Of a stretch of 64,000 nt of DNA, positions 1 through 13,539 are shown piece by piece. Origin of the DNA: Unio delphinus (Eukaryota; Mollusca; Bivalvia; Unionida; Unionidae); assembly GCA_029339505.1 (NCBI GenBank), contig JAQISU010000346.1:1499501-1563500 (forward strand), in the 5' to 3' direction. Under the pieces are notes generated by a model. That model was not told the origin of the DNA. It saw nothing but the letters and a program-made list of their open reading frames with translations, and did not search any database. The first letter of the stretch is position 1, and each line of letters begins with the position of its first letter. Both the position numbers and the translations under genes were made by a program.

Positions 1-659
1 AGAGCTAATGATACATTCATAAATCTTTGATGTCGAAGTAAAAAAACTTAGTTTCATCCTTTGGATTTACTCCAACTGAGTGGAAATCATAAGAAGTGAA
101 AGAAAATAACGGCTAAATGTTCGTATATTTTCAAACATTTTGTAATTCCATCTGTATCCTTCACACCTAGTTATTTCATCGTGTAACACATTTTCGTAAT
201 CATCACCAAACTACGGAAACAATGTAATTTGTTATTGCGGGTGACAATTCTCTTTTGATTTGTATTTACCGTGAATTGTTTTCGTTGTTTAACTTTCAAA
301 TACTTACGTCTTCTCTTAAATGTGTGGTGGCATGGAACCATTTCCCTTGGAGTTTAGGTCTATTTATGAAGAAATGTGTTTGCTATAAAATTAATTTTCA
401 TTTATATGAATCTATTGCATAATCGAGAGATATAAAATAATTGTTCAGTTTTGTGTAACCAATCCAATAAATACTATTAAAATACAATCTATGCGAGATT
501 TATATGCAATCTATAAACATGAACCGCTTAAATGTGTAGTTCAAAATTAGTCGAGTTGAAACATAATATCAATATTAAATTGTCATTGGTTAATTCGATG
601 ACCCACAAACATGATTTTGATTAGTCTGCACTAATATTACAATTGAAAACTCAATTTAC

Positions 660-773
660 CTGTCTCACAATTTCGTCCGGAGAACCCAAAAATGCAGGTA
701 CAATGGTATCCGTTGACTTCATCAACACAAGATCCGCCATGTTGACATGGAACAACTGCACATTCGTCAATAT
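660..773 (-). CDS. EGF exon A1 (calcium-binding EGF)
   Basis: 114 bp between acceptor tgtacag and donor gtaaat, phase 1-1. Residues start DIDECAVVPC, then CQHGGSC and CVDEVNGYHC; this copy alone reads CIFGFSGRNC where other A exons read CILGFSGRNC. Six cysteines, a DxDE calcium ligand start and the Asp/Asn hydroxylation consensus CxDx4YxC are present. Confidence 0.85.
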
Positions 774-1425
774 CTGTACATATATGTTCTTGTTTATTAT
801 GTTTGACATACAGAAATGTGAAGTGGTCATGTAATGTATATGTTACATGATGGGATTATATACTTATACAAACATTTTTCACTTGTATTGGTGCTTGTTA
901 CATTTTAACAAGAAATGGATGGTTCTTACTTTTTTTAAATCTTATTTATTATCAGAACAAATATTAGTTTTAGTGTAATGTAACTCACGCGATATGTATG
1001 AGGAATGCCATTGCTTCCATTGTCCCGTTCCATCCTTAGTATCTTGTTTAACATTATTTTGTTGCTAAGCTTTTAGTGCGGTAAACGTATGGAGTGTTTT
1101 GAATCTATTACGTATATTATCTTGTATGGAAAATGATAGTTGTTTTAATATACAAAGATAGGCAGAGCAATATAAAAAATATCGTTATAAAACCACGTAA
1201 TGATCATGAAGGTGTGTCCGCTAAATTCGACGGAACAGGTGTAGGTAAAGGAACTTTCGTTATGATGACAAATTACTCAGTTGATGTCAAGTGTACTAGA
1301 CATTAATTTAGGAAGAAACATTCTGGGTGCCGAAATATAAGTGTCATTTGTCATTGCTTCGTTCGAATAGCATCAATTCTGTTTTGATTAAATTATAGTA
1401 ACATTATCGGTTATTTGCAAGTTAC

Positions 1426-1539
1426 CCGTTTGACAATATTATCCGGAGAACCCAGGAACGCAGGTACAATTGTATCCGTTGACTTTGTCAACACAAGTTC
1501 CGCCATGTTGACATGGAGCAACTGCGCATTCGTCTATAT
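1426..1539 (-). pseudogene. EGF exon B1 with in-frame stop
   Basis: Correct length and splice sites (acceptor ..tcag, donor ggtaac, phase 1-1), but the codon between FSG and YC reads TAA (plus strand 1439-1441). Exons B4 and B5 have GAA there, so one base change explains it. All six EGF cysteines are otherwise kept. Either the gene is truncated here, the exon is skipped (which keeps frame), or the base is an assembly error. Confidence 0.8.
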
Positions 1540-2219
1540 CTGAACAGATTTGTTTTGTAAACTATTGTTGACATACAGACATGTTGGATGGTTCTGCATT
1601 GCATATTGGAAACGATATGTTCCTCTACACTTACGACCATATTTAACATGTATTGTTGAAAGATTCATTTAGTAATGAACTATGTATGTGTTTCATTCTT
1701 TCAGTTCATTTCTTTTCCACGCCAGAGGAAAAATTACTCTGATTACAATTTATTTTATACGCATTTAAAAGGATTGCAATTGCTTAGATTGCTATTGTTT
1801 ACCTAATCTATTTATTTTGAACTACGTGGATTGTGTGTGTAGTTTTGGTATGAAACCGACGCATACATTGATGTAATGAGTCCAATAGCGCAAAGCCAGG
1901 TGGTGCAAAGCAATCTCTCGGCAGTATGTACATACTCTTTGACATTCGTATTCATACATATCTTAACTCTGAGTTATGTCCTAAAAAAGCGTGTTTCGTG
2001 TTTTGTCTAAAAATGTATTCGAACAAAATGTAATCTTATGAAACAAAATATGCATATTATGTAAAAATGTTTCTCATTTAATTCAAGAATAATTAAGGAA
2101 TAATAACAGCTACAGCTTTTCCGTCACCTTACTATATGATTGAGGCCATCAGAGAATTCATACACAAATCCTAGCGTGTAAAACCATATAGGATTCTATT
2201 GCAATTTACCTGTCTCACA

Positions 2220-2333
2220 ATTCGATCCATTGAAACCAGCAACACATGAACAGTTGTAACTATTCACTGCATCAACACAAGATCCACCATGTTGACATGG
2301 AGTACTCGCACATTCGTCAATATCTGAGAAAAT
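2220..2333 (-). CDS. EGF exon C1 (calcium-binding EGF)
   Basis: 114 bp, phase 1-1. Reads [27 protein letters not shown] and GFNGSNC. C-A-S-T-P-C fits the O-glucose consensus CxSxPC, and NGS is an N-glycosylation sequon. Confidence 0.87.
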
Positions 2334-3229
2334 AGTTTAAAGCACAGATACAACAATATTGTATCAAAAATAATTTTTAATGAAGTATACTGAAAATATA
2401 AACACTTTATGTAATTACCTTAGACTCTCCTGTTCCATATCCATTTAAAAAGTCTCATGATACGTTTATTTATGTTCATGTCAGCTTTGCTACCAAAGAA
2501 TAACTAGAACTGGAAATGTTAAGAATATACGAAGTTGAAGAAACCTCAGTAAATACGATATGTTGCTACAAGAGCTAATGATACATTCATAAATCTTTGA
2601 TGTCAAAGTAAATAACTTAGTATCATCCTTTGGATTTACTTATGCTGAGTGGAAATCATAAGAAGTGAATGAAAATAACGGCTAAATGTTTCATATATTT
2701 TCAAATATTGTGGTATTCCATCTGTATCCTTCAAACCTAGTTATTTCATCGTGTAACACATTTTTGTAATACTCACCAAACTACGGAAACAATGTAATTT
2801 GTTATTGCGGGTAACAATTCTCTTTTGACTTGTATTTACCGTGAATTGTTTTCGTTGTTTAACTTTCAAATACTTACGTCTTCTCTTAAATGTGTGGTGG
2901 CATGGAACCATTTCCCTTGGAGTTTAGGTCTATTTATGGAGGAATGTGTTTGTTATAAAATTAATTTTCATTGATATGAATCTATTGCATAATCGAGAGA
3001 TATAAAATAATTGTTCCGTTTTGTGTAAACAATCCGATAAATACTATTAAAATACAATCTATGCGAGATTTATATGCAATCTATACACATGAGCCGCTTA
3101 AATGTGTAGTTCAAAATTAGTCGATTTGGAAAATAATATCAATATTGAAGTGTCATTAGTTAATTCGATGATCCACAAACATGATTTCTATTAGTCTGCA
3201 CTAATATTACAATTGACAACTCAATTTAC

Positions 3230-3343
3230 CTGTCTCACAATTTCGTCCGGAGAACCCAAGAATGCAGGTACAATGGTATCCGTTGACTTCATCAACACAA
3301 GATCCGCCATGTTGACATGGAACAACTGCACATTCGTCAATAT
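3230..3343 (-). CDS. EGF exon A2
   Basis: 114 bp, phase 1-1, CILGFSGRNC form. The sequence is identical to A3 one unit to the right. It is flanked by acceptor tgtacag and donor gtaaat. Confidence 0.87.
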
Positions 3344-3996
3344 CTGTACATATATGTTCTTGTTTTTTATGTTTGACATACAAAAATTTAAAGTGGTCAT
3401 GTAATGTATATGGTACAAGATGGGATTATATACTTATACAAACATTTTTCACTTGTATTGGTGCTTGTTACATTGTAACAAAAAATGCATTTTTCTTACG
3501 TTTTTTAAAGTCGTATTCATTATCAAAACAATTATTAGTTTTAGTGTAATGTAACTCACGCAATATGTATGAGGGATGCCATTGCTTTCATTTTCCCGTT
3601 CTATCTTTAGTATCTTATTTAACATTATTTTGTTGCTAAAATTTCAGTGCGGTAAACGTTTCGAGTGTTTTGAATCTATTACGTATATTATCTTGTATTG
3701 AAAATGATAGTTGTCTTAATAAAACAAAGATAGGTAGAGCAATATAAAAATATCGTTATAAAACCACGTAATCATCATGCAGGTGTGTCCGCTAAATTCG
3801 ACGGAACAGGTGTAGGTAAAGGAACTTTCGTTATGATGACAAGTTACTCAGTTGATGTAAAGTCTACTAGACATTAATTTAGGAAGAAACATTCTGGGTG
3901 CCGAAATATAAGTGTCATTTGTCATTGCTTCGTTCGAATGGCATCAATTCTGTTTTGATTATATTAAAGTAACATTATCGGTTATTTGCAAGTTAC

Positions 3997-4110
3997 CCGT
4001 TTGACAATAGTCTCCGGAGAACCCAGGAACGCAGGAACAATTGTATCCGTTGACTTTGTCAACACAAGTTCCGCCATGTTGACATGGAGCAACTGCGCAT
4101 TCGTCTATAT
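3997..4110 (-). CDS. EGF exon B2
   Basis: 114 bp, phase 1-1, [10 protein letters not shown] start and FSGDYCQT end, no stop. It differs from B3 by one base that changes NCTC to NCSC, one of about four differences between the whole second and third units. Confidence 0.87.
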
Positions 4111-4781
4111 CTGAACAGATTTGTTTTGTAAATTATTGTTGACATACAGACATGTTGGATGGTTCTGCATTGCATATTGGAAACGATATGTTCCTCTACA
4201 CTTACGACCATATTTAACATGTATTGTTGAAAGATTCATTTAGTAATGAACTATGTATGTGTTTCATTCTTTCAGTTCATTTCTTTTCCACGCCAGAGGA
4301 AAAATTACTCTGATTACAATTTATTTTATACGCATTTAAAAGGATTGCAATTGCTTAGATTGCTATTGTTTACCTAATCTATTTATTTTTAACTACGTGG
4401 ATTGTGTGTGTAGTTTTGTTATGAAACCGACGCATATGTTGATGTGATGAGTCCAATAGCGCAAAGCCAGGTGGTGCAAAGCAATCTCTCGGCAGTATGT
4501 ACATACTCTTTGACATTCGTATTCATACATAGTCTTAACTCTGAGTTATGTCCTAAAAAAGCGTGTTTCGTGTTTTGTCTAAAAATGTATTCGAACAAAA
4601 TGTAATCTTATGAAACAAAATATGCATATTATGTAAAAATGTTTCTCATTTAATTCAAGAATAATTAAGGAATAATAACAGCTACAGCTTTTCCGTCACC
4701 TTACTGTATAATTGAGGCCATCAGAGAATTCATACACAAATCCTAGCGTGTAAAACCATATAGGATTCTATTGCAATTTAC

Positions 4782-4895
4782 CTGTCTCACAATTCGATCC
4801 ATTGAAACCAGCAATACATGAACAGTTGTAACTATTCACTGCATCAACACAAGATCCACCATGTTGACATGGAGTACTCGCACATTCGTCAATAT
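4782..4895 (-). CDS. EGF exon C2
   Basis: 114 bp, phase 1-1. Reads CSCIAGFNG where C3 reads CSCVAGFNG (one base). Keeps the CASTPC O-glucose site. Confidence 0.87.
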
Positions 4896-5801
4896 CTGAG
4901 AAAATAGTTTAAAGCACAGATACAAGAATATTGTATCAAAAATAATTTTTAATGAAGTATACTGAAAATATAAACACTTTATGTAATTACCTTAGACTCT
5001 CCTGTTCCATATCCATTTAAAAAGTCTCATGATACGTTTATTTATGTTCATGTCAGCTTTGCTACCAAAGAATAACTAGAACTGGAAATGTTAAGAATAT
5101 ACGAAGTTGAAGAAACCTCAGTAAATACGATATGTTGCTACAAGAGCTAATGATACATTCATAAATCTTTGATGTCAAAGTAAATAACTTAGTATCATCC
5201 TTTGGATTTACTTATGCTGAGTGGAAATCATAAGAAGTGAATGAAAATAACGGCTAAATGTTTCATATATTTTCAAATATTGTGGTATTCCATCTGTATC
5301 CTTCAAACCTAGTTATTTCATCGTGTAACACATTTTTGTAATACTCACCAAACTACGGAAACAATGTAATTTGTTATTGCGGGTAACAATTCTCTTTTGA
5401 CTTGTATTTACCGTGAATTGTTTTCGTTGTTTAACTTTCAAATACTTACGTCTTCTCTTAAATGTGTGGTGGCATGGAACCATTTCCCTTGGAGTTTAGG
5501 TCTATTTATGGAGGAATGTGTTTGTTATAAAATTAATTTTCATTGATATGAATCTATTGCATAATCGAGAGATATAAAATAATTGTTCCGTTTTGTGTAA
5601 ACAATCCGATAAATACTATTAAAATACAATCTATGCGAGATTTATATGCAATCTATACACATGAGCCGCTTAAATGTGTAGTTCAAAATTAGTCGATTTG
5701 GAAAATAATATCAATATTGAAGTGTCATTAGTTAATTCGATGATCCACAAACATGATTTCTATTAGTCTGCACTAATATTACAATTGACAACTCAATTTA
5801 C

Positions 5802-5915
5802 CTGTCTCACAATTTCGTCCGGAGAACCCAAGAATGCAGGTACAATGGTATCCGTTGACTTCATCAACACAAGATCCGCCATGTTGACATGGAACAACTG
5901 CACATTCGTCAATAT
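5802..5915 (-). CDS. EGF exon A3
   Basis: 114 bp, phase 1-1, nucleotide-identical to A2. All six cysteines and the DIDEC calcium-binding start are present. Confidence 0.87.
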
Positions 5916-6568
5916 CTGTACATATATGTTCTTGTTTTTTATGTTTGACATACAAAAATTTAAAGTGGTCATGTAATGTATATGGTACAAGATGGGATTA
6001 TATACTTATACAAACATTTTTCACTTGTATTGGTGCTTGTTACATTGTAACAAAAAATGCATTTTTCTTACGTTTTTTAAAGTCGTATTCATTATCAAAA
6101 CAATTATTAGTTTTAGTGTAATGTAACTCACGCAATATGTATGAGGGATGCCATTGCTTTCATTTTCCCGTTCTATCTTTAGTATCTTATTTAACATTAT
6201 TTTGTTGCTAAAATTTCAGTGCGGTAAACGTTTCGAGTGTTTTGAATCTATTACGTATATTATCTTGTATTGAAAATGATAGTTGTCTTAATAAAACAAA
6301 GATAGGTAGAGCAATATAAAAATATCGTTATAAAACCACGTAATCATCATGCAGGTGTGTCCGCTAAATTCGACGGAACAGGTGTAGGTAAAGGAACTTT
6401 CGTTATGATGACAAGTTACTCAGTTGATGTAAAGTCTACTAGACATTAATTTAGGAAGAAACATTCTGGGTGCCGAAATATAAGTGTCATTTGTCATTGC
6501 TTCGTTCGAATGGCATCAATTCTGTTTTGATTATATTAAAGTAACATTATCGGTTATTTGCAAGTTAC

Positions 6569-6682
6569 CCGTTTGACAATAGTCTCCGGAGAACCCAGGA
6601 ACGCAGGTACAATTGTATCCGTTGACTTTGTCAACACAAGTTCCGCCATGTTGACATGGAGCAACTGCGCATTCGTCTATAT
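6569..6682 (-). CDS. EGF exon B3
   Basis: 114 bp, phase 1-1, open. Reads [18 protein letters not shown] is a potential sequon with cysteine in the middle position. Confidence 0.87.
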
Positions 6683-7353
6683 CTGAACAGATTTGTTTTG
6701 TAAATTATTGTTGACATACAGACATGTTGGATGGTTCTGCATTGCATATTGGAAACGATATGTTCCTCTACACTTACGACCATATTTAACATGTATTGTT
6801 GAAAGATTCATTTAGTAATGAACTATGTATGTGTTTCATTCTTTCAGTTCATTTCTTTTCCACGCCAGAGGAAAAATTACTCTGATTACAATTTATTTTA
6901 TACGCATTTAAAAGGATTGCAATTGCTTAGATTGCTATTGTTTACCTAATCTATTTATTTTTAACTACGTGGATTGTGTGTGTAGTTTTGTTATGAAACC
7001 GACGCATATGTTGATGTGATGAGTCCAATAGCGCAAAGCCAGGTGGTGCAAAGCAATCTCTCGGCAGTATGTACATACTCTTTGACATTCGTATTCATAC
7101 ATAGTCTTAACTCTGAGTTATGTCCTAAAAAAGCGTGTTTCGTGTTTTGTCTAAAAATGTATTCGAACAAAATGTAATCTTATGAAACAAAATATGCATA
7201 TTATGTAAAAATGTTTCTCATTTAATTCAAGAATAATTAAGGAATAATAACAGCTACAGCTTTTCCGTCACCTTACTGTATAATTGAGGCCATCAGAGAA
7301 TTCATACACAAATCCTAGCGTGTAAAACCATATAGGATTCTATTGCAATTTAC

Positions 7354-7467
7354 CTGTCTCACAATTCGATCCATTGAAACCAGCAACACATGAACAGTTG
7401 TAACTATTCACTGCATCAACACAAGATCCACCATGTTGACATGGAGTACTCGCACATTCGTCAATAT
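7354..7467 (-). CDS. EGF exon C3
   Basis: 114 bp, phase 1-1. Protein identical to C1 and C4: [26 protein letters not shown]. Confidence 0.87.
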
Positions 7468-8373
7468 CTGAGAAAATAGTTTAAAGCACAGATACAAGAA
7501 TATTGTATCAAAAATAATTTTTAATGAAGTATACTGAAAATATAAACACTTTATGTAATTACCTTAGACTCTCCTGTTCCATTTCCATTTAAAAAGTCTC
7601 ATGATACGTTTATTTATGTTCATGTCAGCTTTGCTACCAAAGAATAACTAGAACTGGAAATGTTAAGAATATACGAAGTTGAAGAAACCTCAGTAAATAC
7701 GATATGTTGTTACAAGAGCTAATGATACATTCATAAATCTTTGATGTCAAAGTAAATAACTTAGTATCATCCTTTGGATTTACTTATGCTGAGTGGAAAT
7801 CATAAGAAGTGAATGAAAATAACGGCTAAATGTTTCATATATTTTCAAATATTGTGGTATTCCATCTGTATCCTTCACACCTAGTTATTTCATCGTGTAA
7901 CACATTTTCGTAATTATCACCAAACTACGGAAACAATGTAATTTGTTATTGCGGGTGACAATTCTCTTTTGACTTGTATTTACCGTGAATTGTTTTCGTT
8001 GTTTAACTTTCAAATACTTACGTCTTCTCTTAAATGTGTGGTGGCATGGAACCATTTCCCTTGGAGTTTAGGTCTATTTATGAAGAAATGTGTTTGCTAT
8101 AAAATTAATTTTCATTTATATGAATCTATTGCATAATCGAGAGATATAAAATAATTGTTCAGTTTTGTGTAACCAATCCAATAAATACTATTAAGAAACA
8201 AACTATGCGAGATTTATATGCAATCTATAAACATGAGTCGCTTAAATGTGTAGTTCAAAATTAGTCGAGTTGAAACATAATATCAATATTGAATTGTCAT
8301 TGGTTAATTCGATGACCCACAAACATGATTTTGATTAGTCTGCACTAATATTACAATTGACAACTCAATTTAC

Positions 8374-8487
8374 CTGTCTCACAATTTCGTCCGGAGAACC
8401 CAAGAATGCAGGTACAATGGTATCCGTTGACTTCATCAACACAAGATCCGCCATGTTGACATGGAACAACTGCACATTCATCAATAT
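8374..8487 (-). CDS. EGF exon A4
   Basis: 114 bp, phase 1-1. Differs from A2/A3 by a silent change in the DIDEC glutamate-side codon (cattca for cattcg on the plus strand). Confidence 0.87.
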
Positions 8488-8923
8488 CTGTACATATATG
8501 TTCTTGTTTATTATGTTTGACATACAGAAATGTGAAGTGGTCATGTAATGTATATGGTACATGATGGGATTATATACTTATACAAACATTTTTCACTTGT
8601 ATTGGTGCTTGTTACATTTTAACAAGAAATGCAAGGTTGTTACTTTTTTTTAAATCTTATTCATTATAAAGACAAATATTAGTTTTAGTGTAATGTAACT
8701 CACGCGATATGTATGAGGAATGTCATTGCTTTCATTGTCCCGTTCCATCCTTAGTATCTTGTTTAACATTATTTTGTTGCTAAACTTTTAGTGCGGTAAA
8801 CGTATGGAGTGTTTTGAATCTATTACGTATATTATCTTGTATTGAAAATGATAGTTGTCTTAATAAAACAAAGATAGGTAGAGCAATATAAAAAATATCG
8901 TTATAAAACCACGTAATCATCAT

Positions 8924-9004
8924 GCAGGTGTGTCCGCTAAATTCGACGGAACAGGTGTAGGTAAAGGAACTTTCGTTATGATGACAAGTTACTCCGTTGA
9001 TGTC
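8924..9004 (-). pseudogene. Degenerate EGF-like relic in the A-B intron (representative, unit 4)
   Basis: The minus strand reads DINGVTCHH, then SFTYTC and EFSGHTC. The spacing resembles the C-terminal half of an EGF module with the first two cysteines missing. Copies of this stretch occur between A and B in the other units except the deleted tenth, sometimes with HTC changed to PTC; in units 1-3 a TGA follows DIN. No donor follows the last cysteine, so it is not expected to be spliced. It may be a decayed fourth exon of the original unit. Confidence 0.45.
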
Positions 9005-9141
9005 AAGTGTACTAGATATTAATTTAGGAAGAAACATTCTGGGTGCCGAAATATAAGTGTCATTTGTCATTGCTTCGTTCGAATAGCATCAATTCTGTTT
9101 TGATTATATTAAAGTAACATTATCGGTTATTTGCAAGTTAC

Positions 9142-9255
9142 CCGTTTGACAATATTCTCCGGAGAACCCAGGAACGCAGGTACAATTGTATCCGTTGACT
9201 TTGTCAACACAAGTTCCGCCATGTTGACATGGAGCAACTGCGCATTCGTCTATAT
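9142..9255 (-). CDS. EGF exon B4
   Basis: 114 bp, phase 1-1. Reads FSGEYCQT and shows the intact GAA codon at the position that is TAA in B1. Confidence 0.87.
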
Positions 9256-9926
9256 CTGAACAGATTTGTTTTGTAAATTATTGTTGACATACAGACATGT
9301 TGGATGGTTCTGCATTGCATATTGGAAACGATATGTTCCTCTACACTTACGACCATATTTAACATGTATTGTTGAAAGATTCATTTAGTAATGAAATAGG
9401 TATGTGTTTCATTCTTTCAGTTCATTTCTTTTCCACGCCAGAGGAAAAATTACTCTGATTACAATTTATTTTATACGCATTTAAAAGGATTGCAATTGCT
9501 TAGAGTGCTATTGTTTACCTCATCTATTTGTTTTGAACTACGTGGATTGTGTGTGTAGTTTTGTTATGAAACTGACGCATGCATTGATGTAATGAGTCCA
9601 ATAGCGCAAAGCCAGGTGGTGCAAAGCAATCTCGCGGCAGTATGTACATACTCTTTGACATTCGTATTCATACATAGTCTTAACTCTGAGTTATGTCCTA
9701 AAAAAGAGTGTTTCGTGTTTTGTCTAAAAATGTATTCGAACAAAATGTAATCTTATGAAACAAAATATGCATATTATGTAAAAATGTTTCTCATTTAATT
9801 CAAGAATAATTAAGGAATAATAACAGCTACAGCTTTTCCGTCACCTTACTGTATAATTGAGGCCATCAGAGAATTCATACACAAATCCTAGCGTGTAAAA
9901 CCATATAGGATTCTATTGCAATTTAC

Positions 9927-10040
9927 CTGTCTCACAATTCGATCCATTGAAACCAGCAACACATGAACAGTTGTAACTATTCACTGCATCAACACAAGAT
10001 CCACCATGTTGACATGGAGTACTCGCACATTCGTCAATAT
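9927..10040 (-). CDS. EGF exon C4
   Basis: 114 bp, phase 1-1, same protein as C1 and C3. It is the last copy, going right, with the NGS sequon in GFNGSNC. Confidence 0.87.
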
Positions 10041-10947
10041 CTGAGAAAATAGTTTAAAGCACAGATACAACAATAATGTATCAAAAATAATTTTTAATGA
10101 AGTATACTGAAAATATAAACACTTTATGTAATTACCTTAAACTCCCCTGTTCTATTTCCATTTTAAATGTCTCATGATACGTTTATTTATGTTCATGTTA
10201 TCTTTGCTACCAAATTGTAACTAGAACTGAAAATATTTAGAATATACGAAGTTGAAGAAACCTCAGTAAATACGATATGTTGCTACAAGAGCTAATGATA
10301 CATTCATAAATCTTTGATGCCGAAGTAAAAAAACTTAGTTTCATCCTTTGGATTTACTCCTACTGAGTGGAAATCATAAGAAGTGAAAGAAAAAAAAGGC
10401 TAAATGTTTCATATATTTTCAAACATTGTGTTATTCCATCTGTATCCTTCACACCTAGTTATTTCATCGTGTAACACATTTTCGTAATCATCACCAAACT
10501 ACGGAAACAATGTAATTTGTTATTGCGGGTGACAATTCTCTTTTGACTTGTATTTACCGTGAATTGTTTTCGTTGTTTAACTTTCAAATACTTACGTCTT
10601 CTCTTAAATGTGTGGTGGCATGGAACCATTTTCCTTGGAGTTTAGGTCTATTTATGAAGAAATGTGTTTGCTATAAAATTAATTTTCATTGATATGAATC
10701 TCTTGCATAATCGAGAGATATAAAATAATTGTTCCGTTTTGTGTAACCAATCCAATAAATACTATTAAGATACAATCTATGCGAGATTTATATGCAATCT
10801 ATAAACATGAACCGCTTAAATGTGTAGTTCAAAATTAGTCGAGTTGAAACATAATATCAATATTGAATTGTCATTGGTTAATTCGATGACCCACAAACAT
10901 GATTTTGATTAGTCTGCACTAATATTACAATTGAAAACTCAATTTAC

Positions 10948-11061
10948 CTGTCTCACAATTTCGTCCGGAGAACCCAAGAATGCAGGTACAATGGTATCCG
11001 TTGACTTCATCAACACAAGATCCGCCATGTTGACATGGAACAACTGCACATTCGTCAATAT
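10948..11061 (-). CDS. EGF exon A5
   Basis: 114 bp, phase 1-1, same encoded module as A2-A4, with standard acceptor tgtacag and donor gtaaat. Confidence 0.87.
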
Positions 11062-11715
11062 CTGTACATATATGTTCTTGTTTATTATGTTTGACATACA
11101 GAAATGTGAAGTGGTCATGTAATGTATATGGTACATGATGGGATTATATACTTATACAAACATTTTTCACTTGTATTGGTGCTTGTTACATTTTAACAAG
11201 AAATGCAAGGTTGTTACTTTTTTTTAAATCTTATTCATTATCAGAACAAATATTAGTTTTAGTGTAATGTAACTCACGCGATATGTATGAGGAATGCCAT
11301 TGCTTCCATTGTACCGTTCCATCCATAGTATCTTGTTTAACATTATTTTGTTGCTAAACTTTTAGTGCGGTAAACGTATGGAGTGTTTTGAATCTATTAC
11401 GTATATTATCTTGTATTGAAAATGATAGTTGTCTTAATAAAACAAAGATAGGTAGAGCAATATAAAAAATATCGTTATAAAACCACGCAATCATCATGCA
11501 GGTGGGTCCGCTAAATTCGACGGAACAGGTGTAGGTAAAGGAACTTTCGTTATGATGACAAATTACTCCGTTGATGTAAAGTCTACTAGACATTAATTTA
11601 GGAAGAAACATTCTGGGTGCCGAAATATAAGTGTCATTTGTCATTGCTTCGTTCGAATAGCATCAATTCTGTTTTAATTATATTAAAGTAACATTATCGG
11701 TTATTTGCAAGTTAC

Positions 11716-11829
11716 CCGTTTGACAATATTCTCCGGAGAACCCAGGAACGCAGGTACAATTGTATCCGTTGACTTTGTCAACACAAGTTCCGCCATGTTG
11801 ACATGGAGCAACTGCGCATTCGTCTATAT
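11716..11829 (-). CDS. EGF exon B5
   Basis: 114 bp, phase 1-1, FSGEYCQT form like B4. Donor ggtaac. Confidence 0.87.
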
Positions 11830-12501
11830 CTGAACAGATTTGTTTTGTAAATTATTGTTGACATACAGACATGTTGGATGGTTCTGCATTGCATATTGGA
11901 AACGATATGTTCCTCTACACTTACGACCATATTTAACATGTATTGTAGAAAGATTCATTTAGTAATGAAATATGTATGTGTTTCATTCTTTCAGTTCATT
12001 TCTTTTCCACGCCAGAGGAAAAATTACTCTGATTACAATTTATTTTATACGCATTTAAAAGGATTGCAATTGCTTAGAGTGCTATTGTTTACCTAATCTA
12101 TTTATTTTGAACTACGTGGATTGTGTGTGTAGTTTTGTTATGAAACCGACGCATACATTGATGTAATGAGTCCAATAGCGCAAAGCCAGGTGGTGCAAAG
12201 CATCCTCGCGGCAGTATGTACATACTCTTTGACATTCGTATTCATACATAGTCTAAACTCTGAGTTATGTCCTGAAAAAGCGTGTTTCGTGTTTTGTCTA
12301 AAAATGTATTCGAACAAAATGTAATCTTATGAAAAAAAATATGTATATTTTGTCAAAATGTTTTTCATTTCATTCAAGAATAATTAAGGAATAATAACAG
12401 CTACTGCTTTTCCGTCACCTTACTGTATAATTGAGGCCATCAGAGAATTACATACACAAATCCTAGCGTGTAAAACCATATAGGATTATATTGCAATATA
12501 C

Positions 12502-12615
12502 CTGTCTCACAATTCGATCCAATGAAACCAGCAACACATGTACAGTTGTAACTATTCACTGCATCAACACAAGATCCACCATGTTGACATGGAGTACTCG
12601 CACATTCGTCAATAT
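12502..12615 (-). CDS. EGF exon C5
   Basis: 114 bp, phase 1-1. First copy, going right, with GFIGSNC instead of GFNGSNC, so the NGS sequon is lost. Reads CTCVAG. Donor is gtatat rather than gtaaat. Confidence 0.85.
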
Positions 12616-13539
12616 CTGAGAAAATATTTTAAAGCACAGATACAACAATATTGTATCAAAAATAAGTTTTAATTAAGTATACTGAAAATATAAACACTTT
12701 ATTTAATTACCTTAGACTCTCCTGTTCCATTTCCATTTTAAATGTTTCACGATACGTTTATTTATGTTCATGTTAGATTTGCTACCAAAGAGTAACTAGA
12801 ACTGAAAATATTAAGAATGTACGAAGTTGAAGAAACCTCAGTAAATACGATATGTTGCTACAACAGTTAATGATACATTCATAAATCTTTGATGTCAAAG
12901 TAAAAAACTCCGTATCATCTTTTGGATTTCCACCTACTGAATGGAAATCATAAGAAGTAAAAGAAAATAAAGGCTAAATATTTCATATATTTTCAAATAT
13001 TGTGTTATTCCATCTGTATCCTTCACACCTATTTATTTCATCATGTAACTCATTTTCGTAATCTTCAAAAAACTACGGAAACAATGTAATTTGTTATTGC
13101 GGGTGATTTATCTTTTGACTTGTATTTACCGTGAATAATTTTCTTTGTTTTTCTTTCAAATACTTACGTTTTCTCTTAAATGTGTGTAGTATTCGTATAA
13201 CGTGATGGTGGTATTGAACCATTTCCCTTGAAGTTTAGGTCGATTTCTGGAGGAATGTGCTTGTTATAAAAATAATTTTCCTTGATATAAATTGATTCCA
13301 TAATCGAGACACATAAAATAATTGTTCCGTTTCTGTCACCTATCCGATAAATACTATTAAAATCCAAACTATGCGAGATCTATATGCAATCTATAAACAT
13401 GAGCTGCCTGAACATGTAGTTTAAAATAATTCGATTTGGAAATTAATATCAATTTTCAATTGTCATTGGTTATATCGATCCTCCACAAACTTGATTTCGA
13501 TTAGTCTGCACTAATATTACACTTCGCAACTCAATTTAC

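Noticed and set aside
3221..3418. About 65-codon open frame over the EGF A exons on the minus strand in another frame (recurs in many units)
   Set aside because: It is a shifted reading of the same DNA. The splice-compatible frame with six cysteines is the coding one.
13176..13367. Recurring intronic open frame on the minus strand (also 15614-15883, 18277-18474, 24804-25001)
   Set aside because: Copied with the repeat unit. It lies between a C and an A exon, has no cysteine pattern, is interrupted in the left units and lacks splice sites.
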